A DNA stretch of 59,119 bases, from positions 1 through 59,119 of the forward strand of contig JAFUOM010000068.1 of assembly GCA_017481885.1 (NCBI GenBank), read 5' to 3'. The stretch comes from Ruminococcus sp. (GTDB lineage Bacteria; Bacillota; Clostridia; Oscillospirales; Acutalibacteraceae). The notes below the pieces were generated by a model. The model saw only the letters and a program-made list of their open reading frames with translations. It ran no database searches and had not been told where the DNA came from. This document shows, one piece after another, positions 1 through 8,289 of the stretch; within the stretch, counting starts at the first letter, position 1, and the number at the start of each line of letters is the position of its first letter. Position numbers and translations under genes: made by a program.

Positions 1-2619
1 ACAGCTCTCTCGCTGAGCTTCAACAACCTGCTTACAAAAAAAGCACGAACACTTTTGACGTCTTTTGCAGGGTCAATCGGCATCATCGGTATCGCCCTCA
101 TTTTGGCTCTGTCAAATGGTGTTAACCTGTACATTGACTCGCTGGAGCAGGACACACTCTCCGAGTACCCACTCCAGATTTCAAAAAGCGAAATGGACTT
201 CACCGCAATGATGGCTGACCAAGCAGAGCTTATGGTCAACTCAAGCGAAGTCACAGCAGAAGTTCACGAATACAAGTCACTTAACTCAATGTTGGCAGAA
301 AACAAAGAAAACGACCTGAAATCTTTAAAACAGTACATCGAAAGCGGTAACAGCGATATTGACAAATACACTAATGCCGTTGAGTACAAATACAACGTAA
401 CTCCAAACATTTTCAGAATGGTTTCAGACGACGAATTCCGCCAGATTAACCCCGACAAAACGCTCAGCTCTGCATCAGGCACTATGCCCGAAATGACAGC
501 AATGATGATGTCAATGAGCTCATCATACTTCAACGCAATGCCGGAAAACAAAGATTTGTACGAAAACCAGTACGAAGTTATGGCGGGCAAATGGCCGGAA
601 AACTACAACGAATGTGTAATGGTTCTCTCTCCCGACGGTAGCGTGTACGACCTTGTACTTTACGCAATCGGTCTTAAGGATATCCACGAGCTTGACGATA
701 TTCTGAAAGCCTACGCCGAAAAAGGCGAAACAAACCTTACAACCGATATTTCAACCTATAAGTACGAAGACTTCCTTGATATCGAGTTCAAGCTGGTTGA
801 CCCGTCACAGATGTATGAGTACGACAAAGAAAACAAACTTTACGTCAACAAAGCTGGCGACAAGAAGTTTATGCTTGATAAAATCAAAAAAGGCGAAGAC
901 CTTAAAATCGTCGGCGTTGTAAAACCAAGCGAGAGCGCTAATGCCGCAATGCTTATGCCTGGTATCGGATACCCGTCGTCGCTTACAATGCACATCATTG
1001 AACAAGCACAAAACAGCAAAATTGTTGAAAAGCAGAAAAAGAATCCCGACATAAACGTTTTCACAGGTAAAAAGTTTACAGACGAAGACACATCGTTCAA
1101 TATGGAGTCGATGTTCAAATTTGACAAAGATGCTCTTGATTTATCTTCTTTGTCAGGCTCTATGGATATGTCCTCTGCGTTCCAAAACATGGATATGTCC
1201 TCAATGATGGGTGACTTTGACTTGTCATCTGCTATGGGCGATATAGACCTATCCGAAGCATTCAAAGATATGGATATGTCAGCTGTAATGGAAAGCATCG
1301 ATTTAGCGGAAATACTCAAAAACATCGATAGCTCTACACTTATGGAAGGTGTCGATATAGAAGCCGCTTTAAAAAGCGTTGACTTATCAGAGGTTATGGA
1401 AACCCTTGATTTCAGCGACATTGATGTAAGCATTTCGCAAGAAGATTTACATCAGCTTTTTGACATCTTGCTTGCAAGCTACACAGCCCAGTTACCTGAA
1501 GGCGAGCTGCCAAACTTTGACGGATTTTTTGCTTACATTCACAGTGAAGCAGGACAGCAGATTGTAAAAGATAACATCAGCAGTCTTATCGACACCGAAG
1601 CTCTCAAGCAAAAACTTGAAGCTATAGTAAATGGCGAAGTTTACAACGCAGTAACACAGGCTCTGGGGGAAGCAATGGCTCCTGTTGTACAGCAAGTCAG
1701 TAGCAACTTTGTCAAAGCAATATCAGAACAGCTTGCTCCTGTTTTTGCACAGACAACACAGCAATTTGTTGAGGCTATAGCAGGTGCTATGGGAGAACAG
1801 TTCTCAACTGCATTACAGCAAATGATAGGCTCCACAATGGGACAGTTTGGCTCACAGCTTGCAAATACAATCACCGGTGAGCTAACTTCAGCCATGGGTA
1901 GTATTCAGGATTCCTTAGCAGACGCTTTCAGCGAAAGTATGGATTCAGAAAGCTTAAAGGAACTGATGACATCAATGATGAATCCAACAGCAGGCTCCTA
2001 CGACGAAGTTCTTGCGACCTTGAACTATGCTGAGTTTGACGACCCGTATATGCTGTTGATTTACCCTAAGGACTTTGAAAGCAAAGAGCAGATTGTTGCT
2101 ATCCTCGACGATTACAATGCAAAGATGGACAAAAACGGAGAAATCGAAAAAGTAATCACCTACACCGATATGGTTGGCACACTGATGTCGTCAGTAACTA
2201 CAATTATCAACATCGTGTCATACGTTCTGATTGCTTTTGTTGCAGTTTCGCTTATTGTATCGTCAATTATGATTGGTATCATCACCTACATTTCTGTGCT
2301 TGAGAGAACAAAGGAAATCGGTATTCTTCGAGCTGTGGGTGCTTCAAAGCGAAACATCTCGCAGGTATTCAACGCCGAAACGTTCATCATCGGTCTGTGT
2401 TCGGGTATAATCGGCATCGGCATCACTTTGCTACTGCTCATCCCTGGAAACGCACTCATCCACCACCTTGTGGAGTCAACAGATGTAAACGCAGTTTTAC
2501 CTGTTGCAAACGCAGTATCGCTCATTATCCTGAGTGTTGTACTAACGCTCATCGGCGGTCTTATCCCATCCAAAAAGGCTGCAAAGAAAGACCCTGTTAC
2601 AGCTTTACGTTCAGAGTAA
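1..2619 (+). CDS. ABC transporter permease (FtsX/MacB type), 5'-truncated
   Basis: The reading frame is open from base 1, so the true start lies outside the window; 872 residues are visible. A transmembrane helix sits at about residues 21-45. Three more are at the C-terminus (about 725-755, 775-800, 820-845), the last ending in a basic tail with KKAAKKDPVTALR, the signature end of FtsX-type permeases. The family couples an ATPase to export or mechanotransmission at the membrane; the ATPase would be expected just upstream. The long extracellular loop is unusual: residues 380-478 are eleven tandem nonapeptides (D-L/M-S-x-A/V-M/F-x-x-hydrophobic), followed by a Gln/Ala/Met-rich amphipathic stretch to about residue 640. 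The substrate cannot be told. Family call is firm, role is not. Confidence 0.88.
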   Translation, partial: TALSLSFNNLLTKKARTLLTSFAGSIGIIGIALILALSNGVNLYIDSLEQDTLSEYPLQISKSEMDFTAMMADQAELMVNSSEVTAEVHEYKSLNSMLAENKENDLKSLKQYIESGNSDIDKYTNAVEYKYNVTPNIFRMVSDDEFRQINPDKTLSSASGTMPEMTAMMMSMSSSYFNAMPENKDLYENQYEVMAGKWPENYNECVMVLSPDGSVYDLVLYAIGLKDIHELDDILKAYAEKGETNLTTDISTYKYEDFLDIEFKLVDPSQMYEYDKENKLYVNKAGDKKFMLDKIKKGEDLKIVGVVKPSESANAAMLMPGIGYPSSLTMHIIEQAQNSKIVEKQKKNPDINVFTGKKFTDEDTSFNMESMFKFDKDALDLSSLSGSMDMSSAFQNMDMSSMMGDFDLSSAMGDIDLSEAFKDMDMSAVMESIDLAEILKNIDSSTLMEGVDIEAALKSVDLSEVMETLDFSDIDVSISQEDLHQLFDILLASYTAQLPEGELPNFDGFFAYIHSEAGQQIVKDNISSLIDTEALKQKLEAIVNGEVYNAVTQALGEAMAPVVQQVSSNFVKAISEQLAPVFAQTTQQFVEAIAGAMGEQFSTALQQMIGSTMGQFGSQLANTITGELTSAMGSIQDSLADAFSESMDSESLKELMTSMMNPTAGSYDEVLATLNYAEFDDPYMLLIYPKDFESKEQIVAILDDYNAKMDKNGEIEKVITYTDMVGTLMSSVTTIINIVSYVLIAFVAVSLIVSSIMIGIITYISVLERTKEIGILRAVGASKRNISQVFNAETFIIGLCSGIIGIGITLLLLIPGNALIHHLVESTDVNAVLPVANAVSLIILSVVLTLIGGLIPSKKAAKKDPVTALRSE
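1138..1434 (+). repeat. Eleven tandem 27-base (nonapeptide) repeats inside the permease
   Basis: Eleven contiguous 27-base units encode nonapeptides such as DLSSLSGSM, DMSSAFQNM, DLSSAMGDI, DLSEAFKDM, DMSAVMESI, DIEAALKSV and DLSEVMETL. Asp leads every unit and a hydrophobic residue closes it. The units are diverged at DNA level, so this is an old protein-level solenoid or helical repeat and not a recent tandem expansion. Confidence 0.9.
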
Positions 2620-2657
2620 GCATAATATAAAACTACAATTCATTGTAAACAATGCAC

Positions 2658-2690
2658 AAACAGCGTGTAGAAAATTCTACACGCTGTTTT
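2658..2690 (+). terminator. Terminator after the ABC permease
   Basis: A 13-base-pair stem (AAACAGCGTGTAG / CTACACGCTGTTT) with a six-base loop, ending in a short T run, lies 38 bases after the permease stop. Confidence 0.85.
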
Positions 2691-2701
2691 CTGTTATCGC
2701 A

Positions 2702-2729
2702 TTGTCTGCCCAAAAATAAAATGTATAAT
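2702..2729 (+). promoter_or_regulatory. Sigma-A-type promoter upstream of the first dockerin gene
   Basis: TTGTCT (2702-2707), a 16-base spacer, then TATAAT (2724-2729). The same pair recurs in the duplicated block at 3535-3562. Confidence 0.55.
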
Positions 2730-2770
2730 AAATACAGAGGGTTAATTTTTCTGTAATTTTTTTATTTTGT

Positions 2771-2800
2771 TGAAACCAAAACGCCCTCTCATAGCGTTTT
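2771..2800 (+). promoter_or_regulatory. ECF-sigma-type promoter candidate
   Basis: TGAAAC (2771-2776) and CGTTTT (2795-2800) are 18 bases apart, 36 bases before the start codon of the first dockerin gene. The TGAAAC...CGT layout is typical of extracytoplasmic-function sigma promoters. Very similar sequences lie at 3610-3638 and, on the other strand, at 36845-36874. Confidence 0.5.
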
Positions 2801-2835
2801 ATTTATGAAAGACTTTTTAAGAAAGGATTGATATT

Positions 2836-3441
2836 ATGAAAAAATCAGTTAGTCTATTATTAGCGGTAGTTCTGCTTTTGTCGGTAGGAATAGTTTCTGC
2901 TTTTGCCGAAGAATCTGCATATATGTACAAATCCGCTTTTGAAACTGAGTATGGCGAGGCTTTGTACTACAGAGAAGTATGCTACTATCCTGAGGATTTG
3001 GACGAATATTATTTAGAATGGATTCTTGTAAAAGGCGCAGTTACAATGGCAATAGTTGACCCGTTGCCAGGCACTAACATAACCAGATGTTATGAAAATA
3101 GTGGTATTCTGTTCTACGAAAAGGATTTATTCCAACCATTCAATACAGCAAACTGTGTATACGATGTAAAGCACGGCGAATTCATTGATATTACCGAAGT
3201 TGATTTTGATAAGTATCCGGGACTGAAAGAAGCTGTGTTAATGAACGATGTGGGTTACTTAATTGGCGACATGGATAGTGACAAGGAAGTTTCTATCATT
3301 GATGCTACTGAAATTCAGCGTATTCAAGCAAAAGTAACCAGCAGTCGTGTTGATGAAAATATTGCTGACTTTGACCGTGACGGCAAACGTACTATTCTCG
3401 ACGCAACAGCAATCCAGCTCAGCCTTGCAAAACACACTTGA
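2836..3441 (+). CDS. Secreted dockerin-domain protein, 201 aa
   Basis: The N-terminus (MKKSVSLLLAVVLLLSVG...AFAEE) is a clear signal peptide. Residues 26-137 form a small domain of unknown function containing EWILVKG. The C-terminus (about 138-200) is a type I dockerin with two calcium loops (DMDSDKEVSIID and DFDRDGKRTILD), each followed by ATEIQ or ATAIQ. Dockerins bind cohesins on scaffoldins, so the protein is probably displayed in a surface complex. There is no catalytic domain. Its N-terminal domain resembles that of the next gene (DWVLVAG...), and the upstream regions are duplicated, which points to paralogues from a local duplication. The ATG follows AAGGAT with good spacing. Confidence 0.85.
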   Translation: MKKSVSLLLAVVLLLSVGIVSAFAEESAYMYKSAFETEYGEALYYREVCYYPEDLDEYYLEWILVKGAVTMAIVDPLPGTNITRCYENSGILFYEKDLFQPFNTANCVYDVKHGEFIDITEVDFDKYPGLKEAVLMNDVGYLIGDMDSDKEVSIIDATEIQRIQAKVTSSRVDENIADFDRDGKRTILDATAIQLSLAKHT

Positions 3442-3473
3442 TAATGTGCAGCTTATTAATCAGCTTTTAGCTA

Positions 3474-3564
3474 CATTGTAAACAATGCACAAACAGCGTG
3501 TAGAAAATTCTACACGCTGTTTTTTGTTATCGTATTGTCTGCCCAAAATTAAAATGTATAATAA
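3474..3564 (+). repeat. 91-base intergenic duplicate, copy 2
   Basis: Second copy of 2641-2731 (three differences). It holds the terminator of the first dockerin gene (hairpin 3491-3523) and a TTGTCT-N16-TATAAT promoter (3535-3562) for the next gene. Confidence 0.9.
3491..3523 (+). terminator. Terminator after the first dockerin gene
   Basis: Same 13-base-pair stem as at 2658-2690, followed here by a longer T run (TTTTTTG). Confidence 0.85.
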
Positions 3565-3609
3565 AGTTAAGGCAATATCCAAGAAGATAAAAAATTTTTT
3601 TATTTTCGA

Positions 3610-3638
3610 TGAAACCAAATACCCTTTTCAAGTGTATT
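3610..3638 (+). promoter_or_regulatory. ECF-sigma-type promoter candidate upstream of the second dockerin gene
   Basis: TGAAAC (3610-3615) followed after 17 bases by TGTATT (3633-3638) and then ATTTAT, closely matching the site at 2771. The distance to the ATG is about 118 bases, longer than for the other two copies. Confidence 0.4.
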
Positions 3639-3756
3639 ATTTATAGAGACTATTTTACAATTACATCAAAAAGCATACCGATTATTTCAGATTAACGGCT
3701 TTTGACAAAATTGTGATAGACTTTAATTGAGAAAACTATTTCAAGGAGGAGATTTT

Positions 3757-6057
3757 ATGAAAAAGTTATTATGCATTATTCTGGCTATCACTATACTGAC
3801 AGGTATTTTAATCCTGCCTGTTTCGGCTGTATCACAGAATGAAAGCGGAAAGTATGTCGAACAGTTTGAGCAATATCTGACTAACCTTGGCTATAACCCA
3901 TATTACGAAGGCGAAAAACAGTATATGTATTCTGAGCTTTACGAGTATTACTCAGATACAAACACCTCAGATACACCTGACTGGGTGCTTGTGGCAGGCG
4001 GTTCAAATATGGTGTCGCCTGCAGGATGCAACGGCATTTTTGACGAATACAATCTTACTTTAAACAATATTTATCATCCATACTCCCTTTTGTATCACGT
4101 CTATGTTCCGTCACAGAATAAGTTCTACACACTTAGTGACGCTTGGACAGAAAGACTCGAAGGATTGGACAACGCATTCACAGAATATCTCGTTCCAAAT
4201 AAGCGTGCAGAGCTTATAAAAGACTCTGACGGTGATGGTGTCATCACCGAAAAAGATGCCGAAAAGTACGGAGGATATTTCGCTTATTACAACTCATTTG
4301 AAGCATACAAAGGGAACATTTATTTCGATGCCACTAACTGTGGCTGGCAAGACTTCGAAAAAGTGTACTGCAACTTCCAAACAAAGGACGGCTCTTACAT
4401 ATTCGAAGTCAACTCCGCTGATACCGAGTGTACAAACTTCAGCAATAACAGTATTTACAGATATGATTTGAAGAACATCCTTCCTGAGTTTGATAAAGCT
4501 CCTACACTAACGGTTACATTCTCAAACGAAAACGGAGATACCACAGAGCCTATCACGATGGCTAAAGGCAACCGTGGCGATATCATTTACTGCACAGGAG
4601 AGTTTACTGATGATGAAAACAAAAAGCCTGTGCTTTCGTGGACAAAAGAAGCCGATTACGAGATGCCAAAACTGAAATCAGTAAAAGAAGCACTCAAGGA
4701 TGCTGAAGAAGAAAAAGGCGACATCGAAACAAACCGCTACTACTTCCTTATGCCAAACGGCAAAAATGGTGAGCGTGGAAAGCAACCTGACCAAAATCAC
4801 TACAACGAGTTTTCCCCTAGTTGGTACAATAAATATACAAGCAGTGCAGGCATCTGGTGGGGATACTCAGAACAAATGAGCGCTGGTAACTGGCCTGGTT
4901 TGGCAATGGAGACAACATCTTACAACGATATTTTCTACGCCTATGTTCCAAAAGATGTTTCGTCTTTGATGTTCAACAATACTATTGAAGACGGCTTTTT
5001 CAACGACGATTCTCTTAAGGAATACGAACACTTCACCACCGATGTTCCCGCTTGCGGATATGAAGAAGGTCAAAGCGACCTCTACCCTGATGGACTTGAC
5101 AGCTTTGACAATATGATTTTTGTTATCGAACCGTATACTCCTTCTATTATAGAACTTTCCGAAAATGCACTTAAGGAATGTCATGGCGAATGGTATTATT
5201 ACTACGGAAGCGGCTGTTACGGCACTGACAAGGACGGTATCAAAACTTATGACTGCATCAGAGATGACCACAACCACACCCAGAAATCTGCAAAAGATAT
5301 TATCGCTGAATACGAAGCAAAGACAGGCGAAAAGGTTGAAACCAATCGCTACTACTTCCTTATGCCAAATGGTTCAAACGGTAAAAAAGGTGCTGAGGGT
5401 TACGCAGAAAACTGGTACAACAAATACTCCAAAGGTGCGAGCATAAGCTGGTGGGATTCTAAAATTATCGACTCCAGCAACTACCCTGGAAATACAATGG
5501 AACACGACACAGCCACTGACGTATACTACGCCGATGTTCCAAAAGATGTAACGATGATTTCGATTAACAACTCACTGAACCGTGGTTATGACAAAGAAGC
5601 TCTTATACACAGCCTTGCAAAACAGATAGACCCGGTGCCTTGTGAGTATTATGACCCTGGTGAAAGCGAGCTATACCCTGAGGGCGTTGACAGTTTTGAC
5701 AATATGATTTACGTTATCGACCCTGACAGATACTCTGAACGTAGCTCATCTAAGTTTTACGAGGGCGAGTGGTATTACTACTACGGTGATGGTTGCTACG
5801 GCACAGTAAAAGACGGAAACACTGACAACTGCATCCGAGGTGACCACTGTGATGAAAACGGCAAGCATATCGCAACTGATTTTATCATTGGCGATGCTGA
5901 TGGTGACGGTGAGCTATCAATTATGGACGCAACCGAAATTCAACTTATTGTTGCAAAACTTAAGGAAATGACTGCTGACATAAAAACAACTGATGCCGAC
6001 AAAGACAACGAAGTTACCATTCTGGACGCAACCGCAATTCAGCTCAAGCTCGCTTGA
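3757..6057 (+). CDS. Secreted dockerin protein with two starch-binding-like modules, 766 aa
   Basis: The start is the ATG at 3757, behind a strong AAGGAGGA (3743-3750). A signal peptide covers residues 1-25. An N-terminal domain shared with the preceding gene (DWVLVAGG) follows, then a single EF-hand loop (DSDGDGVITEKD, about 156). Two repeats of about 160 residues (326-495 and 530-688) each run NRYYFLMPNG...WW...WPG..ME...Y.DVPKDV...NN...GEWYYYYG.GCYGT. A C-terminal dockerin has loops DADGDGELSIMD and DADKDNEVTILD. The WPG...VPKDV...NN pattern resembles CBM26-type starch-binding modules of ruminococcal amylosome proteins; this is by recall and not proven. There is no hydrolase domain, so substrate capture on the cell surface is the likely role. 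Confidence 0.85.
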   Translation: MKKLLCIILAITILTGILILPVSAVSQNESGKYVEQFEQYLTNLGYNPYYEGEKQYMYSELYEYYSDTNTSDTPDWVLVAGGSNMVSPAGCNGIFDEYNLTLNNIYHPYSLLYHVYVPSQNKFYTLSDAWTERLEGLDNAFTEYLVPNKRAELIKDSDGDGVITEKDAEKYGGYFAYYNSFEAYKGNIYFDATNCGWQDFEKVYCNFQTKDGSYIFEVNSADTECTNFSNNSIYRYDLKNILPEFDKAPTLTVTFSNENGDTTEPITMAKGNRGDIIYCTGEFTDDENKKPVLSWTKEADYEMPKLKSVKEALKDAEEEKGDIETNRYYFLMPNGKNGERGKQPDQNHYNEFSPSWYNKYTSSAGIWWGYSEQMSAGNWPGLAMETTSYNDIFYAYVPKDVSSLMFNNTIEDGFFNDDSLKEYEHFTTDVPACGYEEGQSDLYPDGLDSFDNMIFVIEPYTPSIIELSENALKECHGEWYYYYGSGCYGTDKDGIKTYDCIRDDHNHTQKSAKDIIAEYEAKTGEKVETNRYYFLMPNGSNGKKGAEGYAENWYNKYSKGASISWWDSKIIDSSNYPGNTMEHDTATDVYYADVPKDVTMISINNSLNRGYDKEALIHSLAKQIDPVPCEYYDPGESELYPEGVDSFDNMIYVIDPDRYSERSSSKFYEGEWYYYYGDGCYGTVKDGNTDNCIRGDHCDENGKHIATDFIIGDADGDGELSIMDATEIQLIVAKLKEMTADIKTTDADKDNEVTILDATAIQLKLA

Positions 6058-6083
6058 TTGAGTAACACAAATCGTAATTAAAC

Positions 6084-6118
6084 ACACAAAAAGGGCAACC
6101 AAAACGGTTGCCCTTTTT
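6084..6118. terminator. Bidirectional terminator, first copy of a 32-base direct repeat
   Basis: GGGCAACC/GGTTGCCC hairpin with A5 on the left and T6 on the right, so it can end both the + strand dockerin gene and the - strand membrane-protein gene. Bases 6084-6115 are identical to 8290-8321. Confidence 0.88.
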
Positions 6119-6134
6119 TAATTAAAGTTTATTG

Positions 6135-6893
6135 TTATTCTTCGAGAAGTGATTCGTAAAAAGACTTAAACCACTCAGAATTTGATTGTCTTTTTTTCCA
6201 TAACACATCAAAAGTCATACAAACCTGAGAACCTTCATTATACAGCTTTTCGAATTTCTCGAGTTCATTCAGCTCTGTCATTTCATTGATTTTTAGTAAC
6301 GTCCAGTATAAAACGCCACTAGCTCTTAAAAATTCCATATACACAGCATTTATCTTATCAACATCATTCTTAATATAAAATGCGAACTCAACAACTGAAG
6401 ATGATAAGTATTTGCCCTTTTTTATTACCTCGTCCATTATTTCTCTGAGAGATTCCAGATAATCAAGTATTTGTTTTTCTGCAATTTTTATCGACTGCTC
6501 ACCCTCATACATATCCATAAATTTACTACGTAATTCATTAAGTTCCAAATCAGTATATGTAGGATAATCATCACAAACGCCATATGGAATCTGAACATTA
6601 ATTATCTTGTTCATTCTATCTTCTACAAAAGATTTAAGCTCGCTTTTTACTTTATGGCTGTATTCTTTTTTATTGTATTCATCCTTTTCGGATTTGTTCA
6701 ACTTTACGAGTTCAACAGTTGAAAAAGCACAGGCTATCAAAGAAAAAACAAGTGTACACATAAAGTTTGCTATATCGAAAACCTGTACACTGTCACTAAT
6801 AATTTCGTTAACCACTAGCACAATAGATATTAATAGCATTAATATCAGCGTTGAAAGTCCAATGGTAAGTAGAACTGATGTATTTTTTCTCAT
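6135..6893 (-). CDS. Two-helix membrane protein of unknown function, 252 aa
   Basis: I do not recognise a family. The N-terminus has two transmembrane helices (about residues 8-27 and 38-58) with a short loop between them. About 190 residues of charged, helical, probably cytoplasmic sequence follow. No catalytic motif is visible. It starts 45 bases after the stop of the CARF-nuclease gene on the same strand, behind AAAGGAGA, so the two are almost certainly cotranscribed. Base composition is clearly AT-rich relative to the flanking ftsZ and dockerin genes. The arrangement suggests a partner of the nuclease, such as a membrane effector or anchor; that is inference from context only. Confidence 0.7.
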   Translation of the reverse strand: MRKNTSVLLTIGLSTLILMLLISIVLVVNEIISDSVQVFDIANFMCTLVFSLIACAFSTVELVKLNKSEKDEYNKKEYSHKVKSELKSFVEDRMNKIINVQIPYGVCDDYPTYTDLELNELRSKFMDMYEGEQSIKIAEKQILDYLESLREIMDEVIKKGKYLSSSVVEFAFYIKNDVDKINAVYMEFLRASGVLYWTLLKINEMTELNELEKFEKLYNEGSQVCMTFDVLWKKRQSNSEWFKSFYESLLEE

Positions 6894-6938
6894 AAAAAAT
6901 CTCCTTTTTATTATATTTCATAGGGTATCCCCTAAAAA

Positions 6939-8168
6939 TTAAATAGTTATTTCACTACACAGTTCCAGAAAAAACTCCTGCCACTGTGACTGAGTAAACG
7001 AGTCAACATTAGGAACAAAAATTATATCCATATCTTTCATACGCCTGAAAAAAGCGTCCTCAGATTTTTGGCTGCTACGTTCGAAATCTGATGCTATAAT
7101 AACCTTCTTGGCGTAACATCCGCCAAAACGAGCTGCCACCGTGTTAAGCTTATACGGCTCGGCATCGTTGATGTTTCCGTTCTTACACGAAATAAATACC
7201 GGCGTAAGACCTTTCATCAGTATAACATCCACTTCGTTCTTTGTATCGACCATATTGGTTTTCTCTTTAGCTGAACAATCCCAGTCAATCGTCACACTCA
7301 TATGGCAACTGTCAAAAAACGGTTTTCCGTTTTCTTCCAGTTTTTTTGCTTCCATAGCAACTTTCATTTCCAGAATGTTACCTGCTTTATTCAGTGCTGA
7401 ACGAACACTTTCGCTTTTGTACTTATACGAAACAATCGACCCGTGCTTGTGATAATCCTTTATCAACCCTTTTGAAATTAGAAGATTAACAAAATTATGA
7501 TATGTAACACTTTTTGAAGAAAAATCCACCACCGCACTCTTAAGATGGTTCATATCCAATACCACGTTAATTTTATCGTAACGGCTGTTAAACTTTTCGA
7601 ATTCATTTAGAGTAGAAATTACTTTATTCCAATCCTTAGGTGATTTGCGTGAAATATCCCATAATTTATCCACACTCTTGATACTGCAATGATTACAATC
7701 TGCTTCATCAGAAATAATGCCTGAATGAAGCGAGATAAGCTCTTTTACAGTCAGCGAAAAAGCTTTTGTAAATACAACCTCGTTATCGCAGTCACAATCA
7801 ACAATTTTCCCAGCAGGAATGTTAATCTTCTGAATTTTAAAAGGATATTTATCCTTGTACCTTTCAAAGACAATTCCTAAAGCAAGAATCACCGTATCTT
7901 CACCACCACCAATATCAAAAACACAATCTTTCTCGTTTTTGATGATGTCAGTTATTACGCTGATAATATTCTCAAGGTTGTTTCTGTCAACACCTCTGGT
8001 TGACACTTTAGTTTTTATCCCCTTTGATTTCAAAAAATTCTTGTACAACAGTACTGAATCCTGCATTTGATTTTCAACTCCTATAAAAATCAACTTATCA
8101 GGTTTCACTGTCAACGTGCTAATCATATTTTCAAAAGGCGATTTTTCAAAACATTCAACGATAGTCAT
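6939..8168 (-). CDS. CARF-domain nuclease, DUF1887 / Card1-Can2-like, 409 aa
   Basis: Residues 20-150 form a Rossmann-like CARF region (LIFIGVENQ start; STRGVDRNNLENI helix; FDIGGGEDT loop at 84-92). Residues 220-260 look like a winged helix. Residues 262-400 carry the DUF1887 restriction-enzyme-like nuclease: NILE (E267), NEVDV (D314), FISCK (K329), then ARFGG and KKVIIAS. In Card1/Can2 enzymes, cyclic oligoadenylate from type III CRISPR complexes binds CARF and switches on DNA/RNA cutting. Here the usual TGGTK-like CARF loop reads GGGED, and no cas gene or CRISPR array is in the window. It is the first gene of a two-gene, AT-rich unit with its own promoter. Family call is firm; ligand and target are unknown. 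Confidence 0.85.
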   Translation of the reverse strand: MTIVECFEKSPFENMISTLTVKPDKLIFIGVENQMQDSVLLYKNFLKSKGIKTKVSTRGVDRNNLENIISVITDIIKNEKDCVFDIGGGEDTVILALGIVFERYKDKYPFKIQKINIPAGKIVDCDCDNEVVFTKAFSLTVKELISLHSGIISDEADCNHCSIKSVDKLWDISRKSPKDWNKVISTLNEFEKFNSRYDKINVVLDMNHLKSAVVDFSSKSVTYHNFVNLLISKGLIKDYHKHGSIVSYKYKSESVRSALNKAGNILEMKVAMEAKKLEENGKPFFDSCHMSVTIDWDCSAKEKTNMVDTKNEVDVILMKGLTPVFISCKNGNINDAEPYKLNTVAARFGGCYAKKVIIASDFERSSQKSEDAFFRRMKDMDIIFVPNVDSFTQSQWQEFFLELCSEITI

Positions 8169-8232
8169 AAGCTACCTCTGTTCAAAAAACTGAACTCAAA
8201 CAATTTATATTTAATATGTCTATTATAGATGA

Positions 8233-8262
8233 ATTATAACACAGTATAAAATATATTGTCTA
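8233..8262 (-). promoter_or_regulatory. Promoter of the CARF-nuclease gene
   Basis: On the minus strand TAGACA (8257-8262), an 18-base spacer, and TATAAT (8233-8238), 65 bases before the start codon. A second TATAAT occurs slightly downstream (8222-8227). Confidence 0.55.
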
Positions 8263-8289
8263 TACCAAAACAAGTTAGATGTATTTTAT

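Larger units (their letters stand above)
2641..2731 (+). repeat. 91-base intergenic duplicate, copy 1 (terminator plus promoter)
   Basis: This block matches 3474-3564 with three mismatches. It carries a terminator hairpin and a sigma-A-like promoter and precedes the first dockerin gene, as copy 2 precedes the second. Confidence 0.9.

Noticed and set aside
840-1433. Long minus-strand frame (197 codons) opposite the ABC permease
   Set aside because: It mirrors the repeat region of the real gene, has no ribosome-binding site and no recognisable family.
1138-1434. CRISPR-like array in the 27-base repeats
   Set aside because: Units are contiguous, diverged in DNA and in frame with the permease; there are no spacers.
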